Assembly (NCBI GenBank): GCA_040505895.1
Contig: JBEVXU010000012.1
Span: forward strand, 124,001 to 188,000
Reading direction: 5' to 3'
Origin: Vondammii sp040505895
GTDB taxonomy: Bacteria; Pseudomonadota; Gammaproteobacteria; Chromatiales; Chromatiaceae
DNA length: 64,000 bases
Numbering within the stretch: the first letter of the stretch is position 1; each line of letters opens with the position of its first letter. The notes under the pieces were generated by a model. The model was not told the origin of the DNA and did no database searches. It saw nothing but the letters and a program-made list of their open reading frames with translations. The position numbers were made by a program, and so were the translations under genes. Below, one piece after another: positions 24,124 through 34,041 of the stretch.

Positions 24124-27100
24124 AACAGTTTCTCCTCCATTACCTTCTTGAGTTGGGTGAGGTTTGACTCCAACTCCGACAAGCCCTCACGGATAGTTTC
24201 CAGCTCACCGGCCTTACCGGCCTGCTCCATTAATTTAGCCTGGGTACTGAGCTGCATGCCACCTACGTTTGCAGAAGCGCCCTTGATTTTATGTGCCTGA
24301 GCTGCAGCCTGCTGTACATCACCTGCCGCCACATACTCCTTGAGTTGTGCGATTTGATCACTCATATCTTCCAGGAAAGCCTCAGCGACGATATTTATCA
24401 ATGACTCGTCGCCCATCAGCCGCTTGCTCATATCATCATAGTCAAAGATAGGCTGGTCCGTTGCCGCCTCATCTGTGATGGTGGATGATTCAGCGCCGCT
24501 ATCAGGATCAGATTGATCGCTACCCTCAATGGATTTAGTTGAGTCATCAGGTGCCGCACCTTCCATAGCTTCACCATGAATCGAATCAACTTGGCATCGT
24601 GCTGGTAACCATTGCGCTAAAGCCTGACGTAATTTGCCGGGATCTACAGGCTTGGCAACATGGTCATTCATGCCCGCATCAATACATCGTTCACGATCAC
24701 CCTGCATGGCATTGGCCGTCATCGCGACCACGGCGATCGCGTGATCTTTGACAGGAGAGTTGGGATCACGGATCTGCCGGGTGGCTTCATAACCGTCCAT
24801 TACCGGCATCTGGCAGTCCATGAAGACCAGGTCATAGGGAATCAATGTAAGGGACTCGATCGCCTCTTTGCCATTGGCAGCGAGGTCGATCTGCACTCCA
24901 AACTTCTCCAACATACCCCGTGCCACCGCTTGATTGGTAACGTTATCCTCAACCACCAGCACCCGAGCATTGAATTGCTGTTTTGCACGAGCGGTAAAAC
25001 GGGTGATCAACCGGTCTCCCTCACCCTCAATTCCCGCCACTTGTAACATGGCGTTGTAGAGTTCCGACTGATTAATTGGCTTCCTGAGATAACCGGAGAA
25101 CCCTGTCTCCAGCATCTTTTTGGCATCACCACGACGACCCTGGGAGGTAAGCAGTATTGAGCGGGTATCGGAGAGCTGCTTTTCATCACGAATCAGTGCG
25201 CCCAGACGGGCACCATCCATACCCGGCATCTGCATATCGAGTAGTGCCATGGTATAGGGTTGATCCTCCGCTGCCGCATCATAGAGCGCCTGCAATGCTT
25301 CCGGGCCACTGGCTGCCAGTGCATGCTCCACCTCCCAGGTATCAAGCACCTTGTCCAGCAGTTGTAGGTTGGTGGCATTGTCATCCACCACCAACACCTT
25401 CTGCTGGTGAAGATCATCAACTTGACGCGGTGGTGTCTGACTTTCAGCATAAGGAAGAGCCAAGGTAAACCAGAAGGTAGCACCTTCACCCTGGGTACTC
25501 TCCACACCAATCTCACCATCCATCAACTCCACCAACTGTTTACTGATGGAGAGCCCCAGCCCGGTACCACCATACTCACGGGTAGTAGAGCTATCGGCCT
25601 GGGTGAATTTTTGGAACAACTTGTTCTGCTGCTCCTGACTGAGACCAATACCGGTATCGGTTATCGTAAAGTAGAGCAATGCCCGACCGCCTTGCTCCTC
25701 TTTCAGATCATAGTAGACAGCCACCTCTCCCTTTTCAGTAAACTTGAATGCATTACCTACCAGGTTGGTAATTATCTGGCGTATCCGCCCTGGGTCCCCT
25801 TGGAACCACTGACGCAGCATCGGATTGGCAGAACAGATCAACTCCACGCCCTTCTCTTCGGCGCGGAAAGCAAAGGTAGCGGCAAAATCCTCCATTAGTG
25901 TACCCATATCAAAATCCAGCACCTCAAGGTCAAGCTTACCTGCCTCGATCTTGGAGAAGTCGAGAATATCGTTGATGATGCTGAGCAGGGATTCACCACT
26001 GCGTTTAACAGTCTTGGCAAAGGTGTATTGCTCCTGGCTCAACTGGGTATCGAGCAGCAGATTGGTCATGCCGATAATGCCGTTCATCGGCGTGCGGATC
26101 TCATGACTCATATTGGCCAGGAACTCGCTCTTGGCCAGGTTGGCGGCATCTGCCTCCACTTTGGCCTCCAGCATCTCCTGCTCTACTAATTTTCGCTGGG
26201 TAATTTCGGTGCGAATAGCCACATAACTCTTAGGCTTACCATCAGCCCTTTTAAAGGGCACAATGGTGGTATCCACCCAGTAAATGCTGCCATCTTTGGC
26301 TCTGTTGCAGACCTCATTCCGCCACACCTCGCCCCGAGCAATAGTCCGATACATATCGACGAAAAATTCTTTTTCATGATAGCCGGAGTTCAGAATGCGG
26401 TGATTGTTACCCAGCAGCTCATCACGACTATAGCCACTGATCTCACAAAACTTATCGTTACAAAAGGTGATGTCACCTTTTACATTAGTGATGGCAACAA
26501 TGGCATGTTGATCCAACGCATTTTTCTGTTCAGCCAGGTCATCCCATGCCTTTTGAGTCTCGTACTGACTCTGTTCAAGGGCCTTATTGGCAGCTTCCAT
26601 ATCCTCCTTAGCTTCCAGCATCTCCTGCTCTACTAATTTTCGCTGGGTAATTTCGGTGCGAATAGCCACATAACTCTTGGGCTTACCATCATCTCCTTTA
26701 AACGGAACAATGGTGGTATCCACCCAATAAATGTTACCGCCTTTGGTTCTGTTGCATACCTCTTCTCGCCACACCTCACCCTGTGCAATAGTGCGATACA
26801 TATCGACGAAGAATTTTTTTTCATGATAGCCGGAGTTCAGAATGCGGTGATTATTACCCAGCAGCTCGTCACGACTATAGCCACTGATTTCACAAAACTT
26901 ATCGTTACAAAAGGTGATGTCGCCTTTTACATTAGTGATGGCAACAATGGCATGTTGATCCAACGCATTTTTCTGTTCAGCCAATTCATCCCATGCCTTT
27001 TGAGTTTCATATTGACTCTGTTCAATGGCCTCTTGATCAGATAGACGTACCTCAAGCATATGGTTAAATGCATCAGCCAATTGCCCGATCTCATTCTCTG

Positions 27101-28277
27101 CTTTGACTGTCACTTTTTGATCAATTGCACCGGCGGCCACCGCCATACTGACATCAGCCAATTGGATAATTGGCTGGGTAATTCGCCTTGCTTGATAAAA
27201 AGCCAGCCCTATGACCAAGAGACCGGTTAATCCGACCAGTGACAAGATAACAGCTCTCAGCCAATCAGCAGCCGCCAGTGCTTCATCCCGGTCAACTTCA
27301 CTGATCAGTGCCCAGCGGACCCCTGGAATCTCAAGTGTTTGATGTATTCCTAAAACCTCTTTACCACCAGGCCCCGTATAGAAAAAAGTAGTTTCATGCT
27401 CATGATCCGGCGCCTCAACTGCTTCGACGTGTTCACTCTGCCAAGTCCGGAACTGCTCTGTATCAATAACCCGCTTCAGAACCCCTGCCTTGTCAGCACT
27501 GATTGCTGTTCGAAGGAGTCCATCCTCGCCCACCAGATAGTGAGCCCAGGAACTATCATCTCCCCGGGTTTTATCTATCTGCGAAATAATCCGTTCTAAA
27601 TTCATCTGGATGGCAAAAACGCCGACTCTTTCACCGAGCTTATTCACTAGTGGCGCTGTTAGAAAACCTGCCAGTCTATTATTGCTGGGGGCATAGCGCT
27701 CAATATCAGAAAATCTCGACTTTCCAGTCTCAAGTGACATCTTTACACTATGGGCGAAACGGGTTTTGGCGAGTGGACCATTAAACAGGTTGCTGCCAAG
27801 ATCAGACTTACGAGCAACGCTGTAGAGAACATTACCCTTAGCATCAATCAAAAACAGATCAAAGATATAGTCATAACGACGCGATAAGATCACAATGTCG
27901 TGTTGAGCCACATCAACCCTGCGTGCCCAATCAGAACTTCCAACATACTTCTGTAGATCCCCACCGCTCTGTTCCAATCCATCAATGAGCTGTGTGATGA
28001 AAGATCTATTGTGGTCTGCTTCAGCATGGCTATTAAGGTCCATAAAACGATATCTGAACCAGCTTTTTAGAAAAAAAGCTTTCCCTTCTGAAGTCTGAAC
28101 TAACTGTTGACCTGCTATTTCAGTAAGGCTTTTATTAGTCTGCTGATAACTGACCAATTCAACCAATATCATCGGTGCCAAAGCCAGTAGCAAAAACCAG
28201 CCCATTAGGCTTCGGCTTAAGGAGTTACGTTTTTTTGGTAACGGTCCCTTAGCTGGGGTTGGGGTCTGCTGAGTCAT
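24120..28277 (-). CDS. Hybrid sensor kinase: Cache, HAMP, two PAS, kinase, two receivers, Hpt
   Basis: 1385 residues. Order: helix 1 (about 22-43), periplasmic dCache-like sensor (to about 335), helix 2, HAMP, two PAS domains (about 435-550 and 585-700) that are nearly identical, HisKA with His725 in NMSHEIRTPMNGIIG, ATPase (QIITNLVGNAFKFT, GGTGLGLSISKQL), receiver 1 with Asp1014 (LLDMQMPGMDG), receiver 2 with Asp1154 (FMDCQMPVMDG), and Hpt with His1329 (AQAHKIKGASANVGG). This is a full phosphorelay in one chain, architecture like BarA but with extra sensing domains. It is translationally coupled to the REC-GGDEF gene, so the output is probably cyclic di-GMP. Confidence 0.94.
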   Translation of the reverse strand: MTQQTPTPAKGPLPKKRNSLSRSLMGWFLLLALAPMILVELVSYQQTNKSLTEIAGQQLVQTSEGKAFFLKSWFRYRFMDLNSHAEADHNRSFITQLIDGLEQSGGDLQKYVGSSDWARRVDVAQHDIVILSRRYDYIFDLFLIDAKGNVLYSVARKSDLGSNLFNGPLAKTRFAHSVKMSLETGKSRFSDIERYAPSNNRLAGFLTAPLVNKLGERVGVFAIQMNLERIISQIDKTRGDDSSWAHYLVGEDGLLRTAISADKAGVLKRVIDTEQFRTWQSEHVEAVEAPDHEHETTFFYTGPGGKEVLGIHQTLEIPGVRWALISEVDRDEALAAADWLRAVILSLVGLTGLLVIGLAFYQARRITQPIIQLADVSMAVAAGAIDQKVTVKAENEIGQLADAFNHMLEVRLSDQEAIEQSQYETQKAWDELAEQKNALDQHAIVAITNVKGDITFCNDKFCEISGYSRDELLGNNHRILNSGYHEKKFFVDMYRTIAQGEVWREEVCNRTKGGNIYWVDTTIVPFKGDDGKPKSYVAIRTEITQRKLVEQEMLEAKEDMEAANKALEQSQYETQKAWDDLAEQKNALDQHAIVAITNVKGDITFCNDKFCEISGYSRDELLGNNHRILNSGYHEKEFFVDMYRTIARGEVWRNEVCNRAKDGSIYWVDTTIVPFKRADGKPKSYVAIRTEITQRKLVEQEMLEAKVEADAANLAKSEFLANMSHEIRTPMNGIIGMTNLLLDTQLSQEQYTFAKTVKRSGESLLSIINDILDFSKIEAGKLDLEVLDFDMGTLMEDFAATFAFRAEEKGVELICSANPMLRQWFQGDPGRIRQIITNLVGNAFKFTEKGEVAVYYDLKEEQGGRALLYFTITDTGIGLSQEQQNKLFQKFTQADSSTTREYGGTGLGLSISKQLVELMDGEIGVESTQGEGATFWFTLALPYAESQTPPRQVDDLHQQKVLVVDDNATNLQLLDKVLDTWEVEHALAASGPEALQALYDAAAEDQPYTMALLDMQMPGMDGARLGALIRDEKQLSDTRSILLTSQGRRGDAKKMLETGFSGYLRKPINQSELYNAMLQVAGIEGEGDRLITRFTARAKQQFNARVLVVEDNVTNQAVARGMLEKFGVQIDLAANGKEAIESLTLIPYDLVFMDCQMPVMDGYEATRQIRDPNSPVKDHAIAVVAMTANAMQGDRERCIDAGMNDHVAKPVDPGKLRQALAQWLPARCQVDSIHGEAMEGAAPDDSTKSIEGSDQSDPDSGAESSTITDEAATDQPIFDYDDMSKRLMGDESLINIVAEAFLEDMSDQIAQLKEYVAAGDVQQAAAQAHKIKGASANVGGMQLSTQAKLMEQAGKAGELETIREGLSELESNLTQLKKVMEEKLF
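26169..27025. repeat. Tandem duplication of a PAS-domain coding segment
   Basis: Within the hybrid kinase gene, bases 26169-26578 and 26616-27025 are a direct repeat offset by exactly 447 bases (149 codons). Long runs are identical at DNA level, for example through the segment encoding ALDQHAIVAITNVKGDITFC. The second copy differs at scattered positions, so it is a real duplication, not a sequencing artefact. Confidence 0.85.
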
Positions 28278-28679
28278 AGCCTGTGGCTCCCTGCACTATT
28301 TCAGATTGGATGTTGTTGAATCCGGTAGAAATAGACTTCAGCAACGTCCCAACTGAACAGAGTGTTATCTGTATTTCGTATGATTATAGGTAGTAATACG
28401 GCAGCACGATGGAAATATTTAGGAAGACACCTGACTAATTGATTCCATGACGTGAGAAATCCTATTTTTTAGATGGCTATACGGACTGATCCTTTAGCCT
28501 GCGGTAATAGAGGGCTTGTCCATAACATGCGGGCTTTAGCACTATTCACCATTAGGTTAATTCCTACACAAAACCAACAATTCACGCCCAGGATCGTACT
28601 AGTGCACTCGCTTTCCGAATCTATCAAAAAAATGGCGGTCTATACTGAATAGCAAGTGCTTCCGGTTTTGTAGGGATCC
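28278..28679. other. Divergent intergenic region, no gene seen
   Basis: About 400 bases between the hybrid kinase and the L,D-transpeptidase gene, transcribed away from each other. No open frame of interest, RNA gene or strong repeat was found; it should hold two promoters that I cannot assign. Confidence 0.4.
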
Positions 28680-30335
28680 ATGCAGATAATAAAGGTCAAA
28701 CAGCTGTACTTTTTACCCTTGGCGTTCCTATTGGTGACTAATATCAGTGGTGCCGATGAGCACCTCTCGGGCAATGGTAATAGCCAACATTCACACCTGA
28801 CTGGTCAGCAGGACAAACCAGACTGGACGCAGTTGGGAGAACTTTATCTCGTTAGCAATCTTCAACCACTCTGGCATCAGGGGCTAAAACGCAGCGATCA
28901 GGTTGAAAGCCTGATCAGGCAGATCACCAAAGCAGAAATTGAGGGGCTTGACCCAGAAGATTACCACCTCTCAGCCCTGCTCTCCCTACAGCCTGCAAGA
29001 AACCGGGAAGAGGCGGCCCAGGCCGACGCCCTGCTCTCCAGCGCGGCTGTCAACCTGGCGCACGACCTACGGGTGGGGCGTCACTCACAGCAGGCCATAG
29101 ATCCACTCTGGCGCATCAAGCAGGAGCCTTTCAGTGCCCCCCAGCAACTCTATCAGAGCCTGGCCAAGGGTGAGTTGGAAGGGTTTTTCAACCAACTTGC
29201 CCCTCGCGATTCATTCTATCTGGCCCTTAAATCGGCCTTGAAGTTTTATCAACAGATCGCCATTGCAGGCGGTTGGCCAAACCTGCCTGACGGTCCCACT
29301 CTCCACCCCGGCGATATTGATCAAGCTATCCCTCTGTTACGACAACGACTAATCATTGAAGGAGATTACCTGGGTACAATTCCAGACAATCAACTGCTCT
29401 TTGATGGTGAACTCGGAACAGCGGTTGCCAATTTTCAGCTTCGACACGGATTGGAGGTGGATAGCGAGGTCGGACCGAAAACCAGAAAGGAGATGAAAAT
29501 ACCGGTAGCATTCCGCATCGACCAGTTAAGGGCTAACCTGGAGCGTTGGCGTTGGCTCCCCCACCGATTAGGTGAACGCTATCTGCTGGTAAATACAGCC
29601 GGATACGAAGTGCGGCTGATAGAGGGTGGTCAGACCTCCCTGGTGAAGCGTAGCATCAATGGTAAACGGTGGCGTAGAACGCCCTCGTTCAGCAGCCGCA
29701 TCACCCATGTGGTGGTCAATCCGGACTGGACTGTTCCCAAAAGCATTGCAGTCAGGGATCTACTGCCGCTACAGCGGCGCAACAGTCAATACCTGGCAAG
29801 TAAAAATATCGATGTCCTACGGAAAACCGAGAGCGGATGGAGTGTGGAAGATGCAGCGAAGCTCGACTGGGACAGCTACAACTGGAATCACTTCCCATTC
29901 ACCCTGCGGCAACACCCCGGGGATCACAACAGCCTGGGCAAACTGAAATTCTATATGCCCAACCCCTATAACATCTACCTCCACGATACGCCGTCCCGAG
30001 AGCTGTTCGACCAGAAGCTCCGCGCCTTCAGCTCCGGCTGCATCCGCGTTGAGCACCCACTACAGCTGGCAGAAATGCTGATGGGAGACCGCGCTCAGTC
30101 TCTGGAAACCACTCTAGCCGAACAGATCGCCTCCGGCGAAACCCTGAAAACGTCCATACCCAAACCGGTACCGGTCTATCTGGTCTACCTCACCAGCTGG
30201 GTGGATGAATTGGGCGCAGTCCAGTTCCGCCCGGACAGCTACAGACTCAACAAGCCTCTGATACAGGCGCTACACCACCAAGACACCCCATCAGCACCCG
30301 CACTCGCCTACCATACTGAAGCCGTACAAGAATAA
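28680..30335 (+). CDS. ldtD: L,D-transpeptidase of the YcbB/LdtD type
   Basis: 551 residues. Short signal sequence (YFLPLAFLLVTNISGA), a long N-terminal scaffold (QVESLIRQITKAEIEGLDPE), a peptidoglycan-binding domain (DGELGTAVANFQLRHGLEVD) and the catalytic YkuD domain ending IYLHDTPSRELFD and AFSSGCIRVEHP, with nucleophile Cys454. Such enzymes make 3-3 crosslinks in peptidoglycan in the periplasm and resist most beta-lactams. The next gene is a MepK-like crosslink hydrolase, so the pair makes and cuts the same bond, as ycbB-ycbK do in E. coli. Confidence 0.93.
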   Translation: MQIIKVKQLYFLPLAFLLVTNISGADEHLSGNGNSQHSHLTGQQDKPDWTQLGELYLVSNLQPLWHQGLKRSDQVESLIRQITKAEIEGLDPEDYHLSALLSLQPARNREEAAQADALLSSAAVNLAHDLRVGRHSQQAIDPLWRIKQEPFSAPQQLYQSLAKGELEGFFNQLAPRDSFYLALKSALKFYQQIAIAGGWPNLPDGPTLHPGDIDQAIPLLRQRLIIEGDYLGTIPDNQLLFDGELGTAVANFQLRHGLEVDSEVGPKTRKEMKIPVAFRIDQLRANLERWRWLPHRLGERYLLVNTAGYEVRLIEGGQTSLVKRSINGKRWRRTPSFSSRITHVVVNPDWTVPKSIAVRDLLPLQRRNSQYLASKNIDVLRKTESGWSVEDAAKLDWDSYNWNHFPFTLRQHPGDHNSLGKLKFYMPNPYNIYLHDTPSRELFDQKLRAFSSGCIRVEHPLQLAEMLMGDRAQSLETTLAEQIASGETLKTSIPKPVPVYLVYLTSWVDELGAVQFRPDSYRLNKPLIQALHHQDTPSAPALAYHTEAVQE

Positions 30336-30481
30336 AACGGTCAACCACAAAAAAGTGAACCTGTTCATTGAGTTACCCTGTAATTGTAGAATTATCAGGG
30401 AAATTAATATATCCTCGCAGCATCAAGGGTGATAGAACAAAATACCCATAAGAATCAAAATCTTAAATCGGAGTCAGACGA

Positions 30482-31060
30482 TTGACCATAGGCAGCGAAA
30501 AAATCAGACGTAGAGAGCTGGGGGTCAGCCTCAGCCGGCGCCGATTTCTGGCTGGCAGCAGCTGTATTGCCGCCGGCCTGATACTCCCCCCTTCGTTTAC
30601 CAAAGCTGCCGTAACTCCAGAACGCCGACTCTCCTTTCACCATACCCATACCGGTGAAAAACTAAAGGTCACCTATTGGGCGGATGGAGTCTACGTTGAG
30701 GATGGGCTACGTGAGGTCAATCTGTTACTGCGGGATCACCGCACTGGTGATGCCCACACTATAGATCCCGAGCTGCTCAACCTGCTGCACCGTCTGCAGT
30801 TACAACTCGACAGCAACAAGCCGTTTCACATCATCTCCGGTTACCGCTCACCAAAGACCAACAACATGCTACGGTCAAGAAGCGGTGGGGTGGCAAAACG
30901 CAGTCTGCACATGGATGGTAAGGCGATCGACATCCGTCTGCCGGGACGTGATCTGAGACAACTTCACCGGGCGGCAAAGGCAGAGAAAGCGGGAGGTGTC
31001 GGCCTCTATGCCGGTTCTGACTTCATCCATGTTGACACCGGTCGGGTGCGTTACTGGTAG
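30482..31060 (+). CDS. Periplasmic murein endopeptidase, YcbK/MepK (DUF882) family
   Basis: 192 residues from a TTG with GGAG about 8-10 bases upstream. A twin-arginine-like signal (LSRRRFLAGSSCIAAGLILP) leads to a peptidase M15-type domain: PFHIISGYRSPKTNNMLRSR, SLHMDGKAIDIRLPG and AGSDFIHVDTGRVRYW, which carry the zinc-ligand H, D and H. E. coli MepK cleaves 3-3 crosslinks made by L,D-transpeptidases. Position immediately after the LdtD-like gene supports that role. The export route is probably Tat. Confidence 0.9.
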   Translation: MTIGSEKIRRRELGVSLSRRRFLAGSSCIAAGLILPPSFTKAAVTPERRLSFHHTHTGEKLKVTYWADGVYVEDGLREVNLLLRDHRTGDAHTIDPELLNLLHRLQLQLDSNKPFHIISGYRSPKTNNMLRSRSGGVAKRSLHMDGKAIDIRLPGRDLRQLHRAAKAEKAGGVGLYAGSDFIHVDTGRVRYW

Positions 31061-31084
31061 CACTACGGCATACGGCTGAAAGCC

Positions 31085-33349
31085 CTATTTTCCCGGACGA
31101 ACCAAACCACCCAGCCCCATCTCATCGAGTGCATCCTCCATCAGCCGCCTCACCTCCCGGGGTGACTCCATGCGGAGTGCCGCTTTGAGAAGATGACGAG
31201 CTCGGGAGCGGCTGATATTTCTGATCACCCATTTCACTTTAAGCAGACTGCCGGCACTCATGCTAAGACTGTCCACCCCCAGGCCCAGCAGCAGTATGGT
31301 GGCAAGAGGATTTCCCGCCAGCTCACCACAAACGCTAACCGGTCGGTTATAGACAGCCGCCCCCTTGATGATACTAACCAGCGCGTGAAGCACTGACGGG
31401 TGCAGGTCATCGTAGAGATCCGCCACCATGGGATTATTGCGATCCACTGCCAACAGGTACTGAGTGAGGTCGTTGGTACCTATCGAGAGAAAGTCAACAC
31501 GGCGCGCCAGTGCCTCGACCTGATAGACCGCCGACGGTACTTCGATCATTACCCCTATCTTCGGAAAGACGACCTTATACCCCTCCTCCTCCAACTCATC
31601 AAAAGCGCGCTGAATCAGCAGCATCAACTCATCAACCTCGGAGACAGCGCTGATCATCGGCAGCATAATCTGCAGGTTGTTGTTACCCACCGAGGCACGC
31701 AACATGGCACGAATCTGAGTAAGAAAGATCTCTGGGTGATCAAGAGAGATACGGATGCCGCGCCAACCAAGAAAAGGGTTCGACTCCTCCACCGGAAAAT
31801 AAGTCAGAGGTTTATCACCACCAATATCCAGCGTCCGCAAGGTGACCGGGTTGGGAGCAAACGACCTGAGCACGCTGCCATAACTTTCCGACTGATCAGA
31901 CTCTCCGGGGAAGCGGTCACGCATCATATAGAGCAGCTCGGTACGATAGAGCCCAATACCTTCCGCCTCCTCAGTTCCCAGATTACTGAGCTCTGAGATC
32001 AGGCCGGTATTAAGGTAGAGAGGCACCTTGGAACCATCTGTAGTCTCTGCCGGCAATCCACGCAACTCTTCCAGTTCCTGGGAGAGCGCCCTATCCTCAC
32101 GAGCCAAGCGCTCGTATTTCAACCTCACCTGTTTCACGGGTGAGAGATAGACCCGCCCACGGTAGCCATCGATAATGATCTCGCGTCCTTCGACACGGCC
32201 CGCAGGCAGATCAGTCACACCCATTACCGCCGGCACACCCATGGCACGAGCCAGGATCGCCACGTGAGAGGCACCGGAGCCGCTGGCCGAAACAATACCC
32301 GCCAACAGCTCCCTCGGCACCTCTGCCAGCTGCACTGCGCTCACATCCCCGCCCACAAGGATGGTCCGATCAGGATAGACCATCTCTATTGGTCGCTCAC
32401 TCTGCAAATGCATTAAAATCCGCCGGCCTAAATCGCGGATATCGGAAGCCCGCTCACGCAGGTAGGCATCATCCATGTTATCGAACAGCTGGGCGTGCTT
32501 CTCCACCGTGTGGTGTAGTGCGCTCTGAACCCATTCACCCTGTTTAATTCGTTCCACCGTCTCGGTCACCAGGGTATCGCCACCCAGCATCAGCAGCAGA
32601 ACATCAAACATGGCGTGGTCTTCGGGAGGCAGCTCGTGTTCCAGGATGCTCTGCAGCCTTCGCAGATCTTCCTCGACCTTGGACACCGCGGTATGAAATT
32701 CAGCAATTTCCTTATCAGAATCCTTGACTTCGCGGTCAGGTACAGCAGCAAGATCCGCCAGTTGGTAAGCTACTACCGCCGTACCGATAGCCACACCCGA
32801 GGCGCTGGGCCTCCCTCTAAGGAAACGCTTGGGCGCATCAGGCGACTCCTGAATTGCATTCAGGTCACCACTGGCACGGGCATGGGTAATGGCCCCGGCC
32901 AACTGTGCCGCCAGGGTAAAAAGGAAAGTCACCTCATCATCACTGAAGCTGCGCACCTTCTCCTGACGTACAACGAGCACACCGAGCACCCTACGGTTTT
33001 GGATGATCGGCACACCTAGAAAGCCGTGATAACGGGTCTCGCCAGTCTCCTCGACAAAGAGGTAGCGTGGGTGGCTGGTGGCATCATCCAGGTTGATCGG
33101 CTCTGAACGCTCACACACCAAACCGATCACTCCCCGATGCAGAGGTAGACTCACCTTGCCAACGGCTTCCTGACGCAGACCATTTGTGGCACGCAGAACA
33201 TGGCAGCGCCGCTCGAAGTCCGTCAGATAGACAGAGCAGACATCGGCACCCACCGCATCCTTCACCTTATGTACGATAATTGACAGCGCCTCACCCAGGT
33301 CGGGGGCGGCATTTACCTTTTTGACAATCCGGTGCAGTGTCTCAAGCAT
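31085..33349 (-). CDS. ptsP: PEP-protein phosphotransferase PtsP (EI-Ntr)
   Basis: 754 residues. An N-terminal GAF domain (about 1-165; GADVCSVYLTDFERRCHVLR) precedes the enzyme I parts: N-terminal helical domain, swivelling phosphohistidine domain with His362 in GSGASHVAILARAMG, and the PEP-binding barrel (LRTLDIGGDKPLTYF, FLGWRGIRISL, FLSIGTNDLTQYLLAVDRNN, VCGELAGNP). It starts the nitrogen-related phosphotransferase chain to NPr and EIIA-Ntr. It follows rppH by 41 bases on the same strand, the same order as in E. coli. Confidence 0.96.
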   Translation of the reverse strand: MLETLHRIVKKVNAAPDLGEALSIIVHKVKDAVGADVCSVYLTDFERRCHVLRATNGLRQEAVGKVSLPLHRGVIGLVCERSEPINLDDATSHPRYLFVEETGETRYHGFLGVPIIQNRRVLGVLVVRQEKVRSFSDDEVTFLFTLAAQLAGAITHARASGDLNAIQESPDAPKRFLRGRPSASGVAIGTAVVAYQLADLAAVPDREVKDSDKEIAEFHTAVSKVEEDLRRLQSILEHELPPEDHAMFDVLLLMLGGDTLVTETVERIKQGEWVQSALHHTVEKHAQLFDNMDDAYLRERASDIRDLGRRILMHLQSERPIEMVYPDRTILVGGDVSAVQLAEVPRELLAGIVSASGSGASHVAILARAMGVPAVMGVTDLPAGRVEGREIIIDGYRGRVYLSPVKQVRLKYERLAREDRALSQELEELRGLPAETTDGSKVPLYLNTGLISELSNLGTEEAEGIGLYRTELLYMMRDRFPGESDQSESYGSVLRSFAPNPVTLRTLDIGGDKPLTYFPVEESNPFLGWRGIRISLDHPEIFLTQIRAMLRASVGNNNLQIMLPMISAVSEVDELMLLIQRAFDELEEEGYKVVFPKIGVMIEVPSAVYQVEALARRVDFLSIGTNDLTQYLLAVDRNNPMVADLYDDLHPSVLHALVSIIKGAAVYNRPVSVCGELAGNPLATILLLGLGVDSLSMSAGSLLKVKWVIRNISRSRARHLLKAALRMESPREVRRLMEDALDEMGLGGLVRPGK

Positions 33350-33390
33350 CTAGACTCAACCTTGGGGTTGTGGAGATAAAAAGGGGGAGG

Positions 33391-33915
33391 CTAACGCCGA
33401 TTCTTGCGCAAATAGTTAGCCTGAGAGCGCGCAGGCGGTCCGTCGGGAAACAGCAGCGGCGCCAACTCCTCCAGTGCCCGGCTGTAGACCCATTTCTTAA
33501 AATAGACAACCTCTCGCAGCGGTTGCCAATATTTTACCCAACGCCAACCATCAAACTCCGGTTTAGGGGAGTGGTCGAGGCAGAAATCAGTCTCCTTGCA
33601 GAGTACCCGCAGTAGAAACCAGATCTGCTTCTGGCCAATGCACAACGGCTGGGAGTTATGGCGAAGGAAACGCTTCGGCAAGCGGTATTTCAGCCACTTG
33701 TCGGTAACGCCGACAATCTCCACCTGATGGGACTTAAGTCCGACCTCTTCTTCCAACTCCCGGTACATCGCCTGCTCAGGGGTCTCATTCGCATTGATTC
33801 CCCCTTGAGGGAACTGCCAGGAATCCTGCCCCACACGACGCCCCCAAAACAACTGTCGTTCATTGTTGCAGAGAATAATACCGACGTTAGGTCTATAGCC
33901 TTCTGAATCAATCAC
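33391..33915 (-). CDS. rppH: RNA pyrophosphohydrolase RppH
   Basis: 174 residues from a GTG start that gives MIDSEGYRPNVGIILCN, the family N-terminus. The Nudix box is complete: GGINANETPEQAMYRELEEE followed by VGL. RppH removes pyrophosphate from the 5' end of mRNA and so opens it to RNase E decay. It is the first gene of the rppH-ptsP pair and is divergent from the HAD phosphatase gene. Confidence 0.96.
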   Translation of the reverse strand: MIDSEGYRPNVGIILCNNERQLFWGRRVGQDSWQFPQGGINANETPEQAMYRELEEEVGLKSHQVEIVGVTDKWLKYRLPKRFLRHNSQPLCIGQKQIWFLLRVLCKETDFCLDHSPKPEFDGWRWVKYWQPLREVVYFKKWVYSRALEELAPLLFPDGPPARSQANYLRKNRR

Positions 33916-34041
33916 AAGGAAAACCTATTTAATAAATTATTGAGCCCGATTGTTCCACACTCCCCTGCTGCACGGCAACTATCCGTTCCAACCCAAGTTG
34001 AGATAAACTGGTTTTCTCATATCAAATCAGGAGATACCCCT

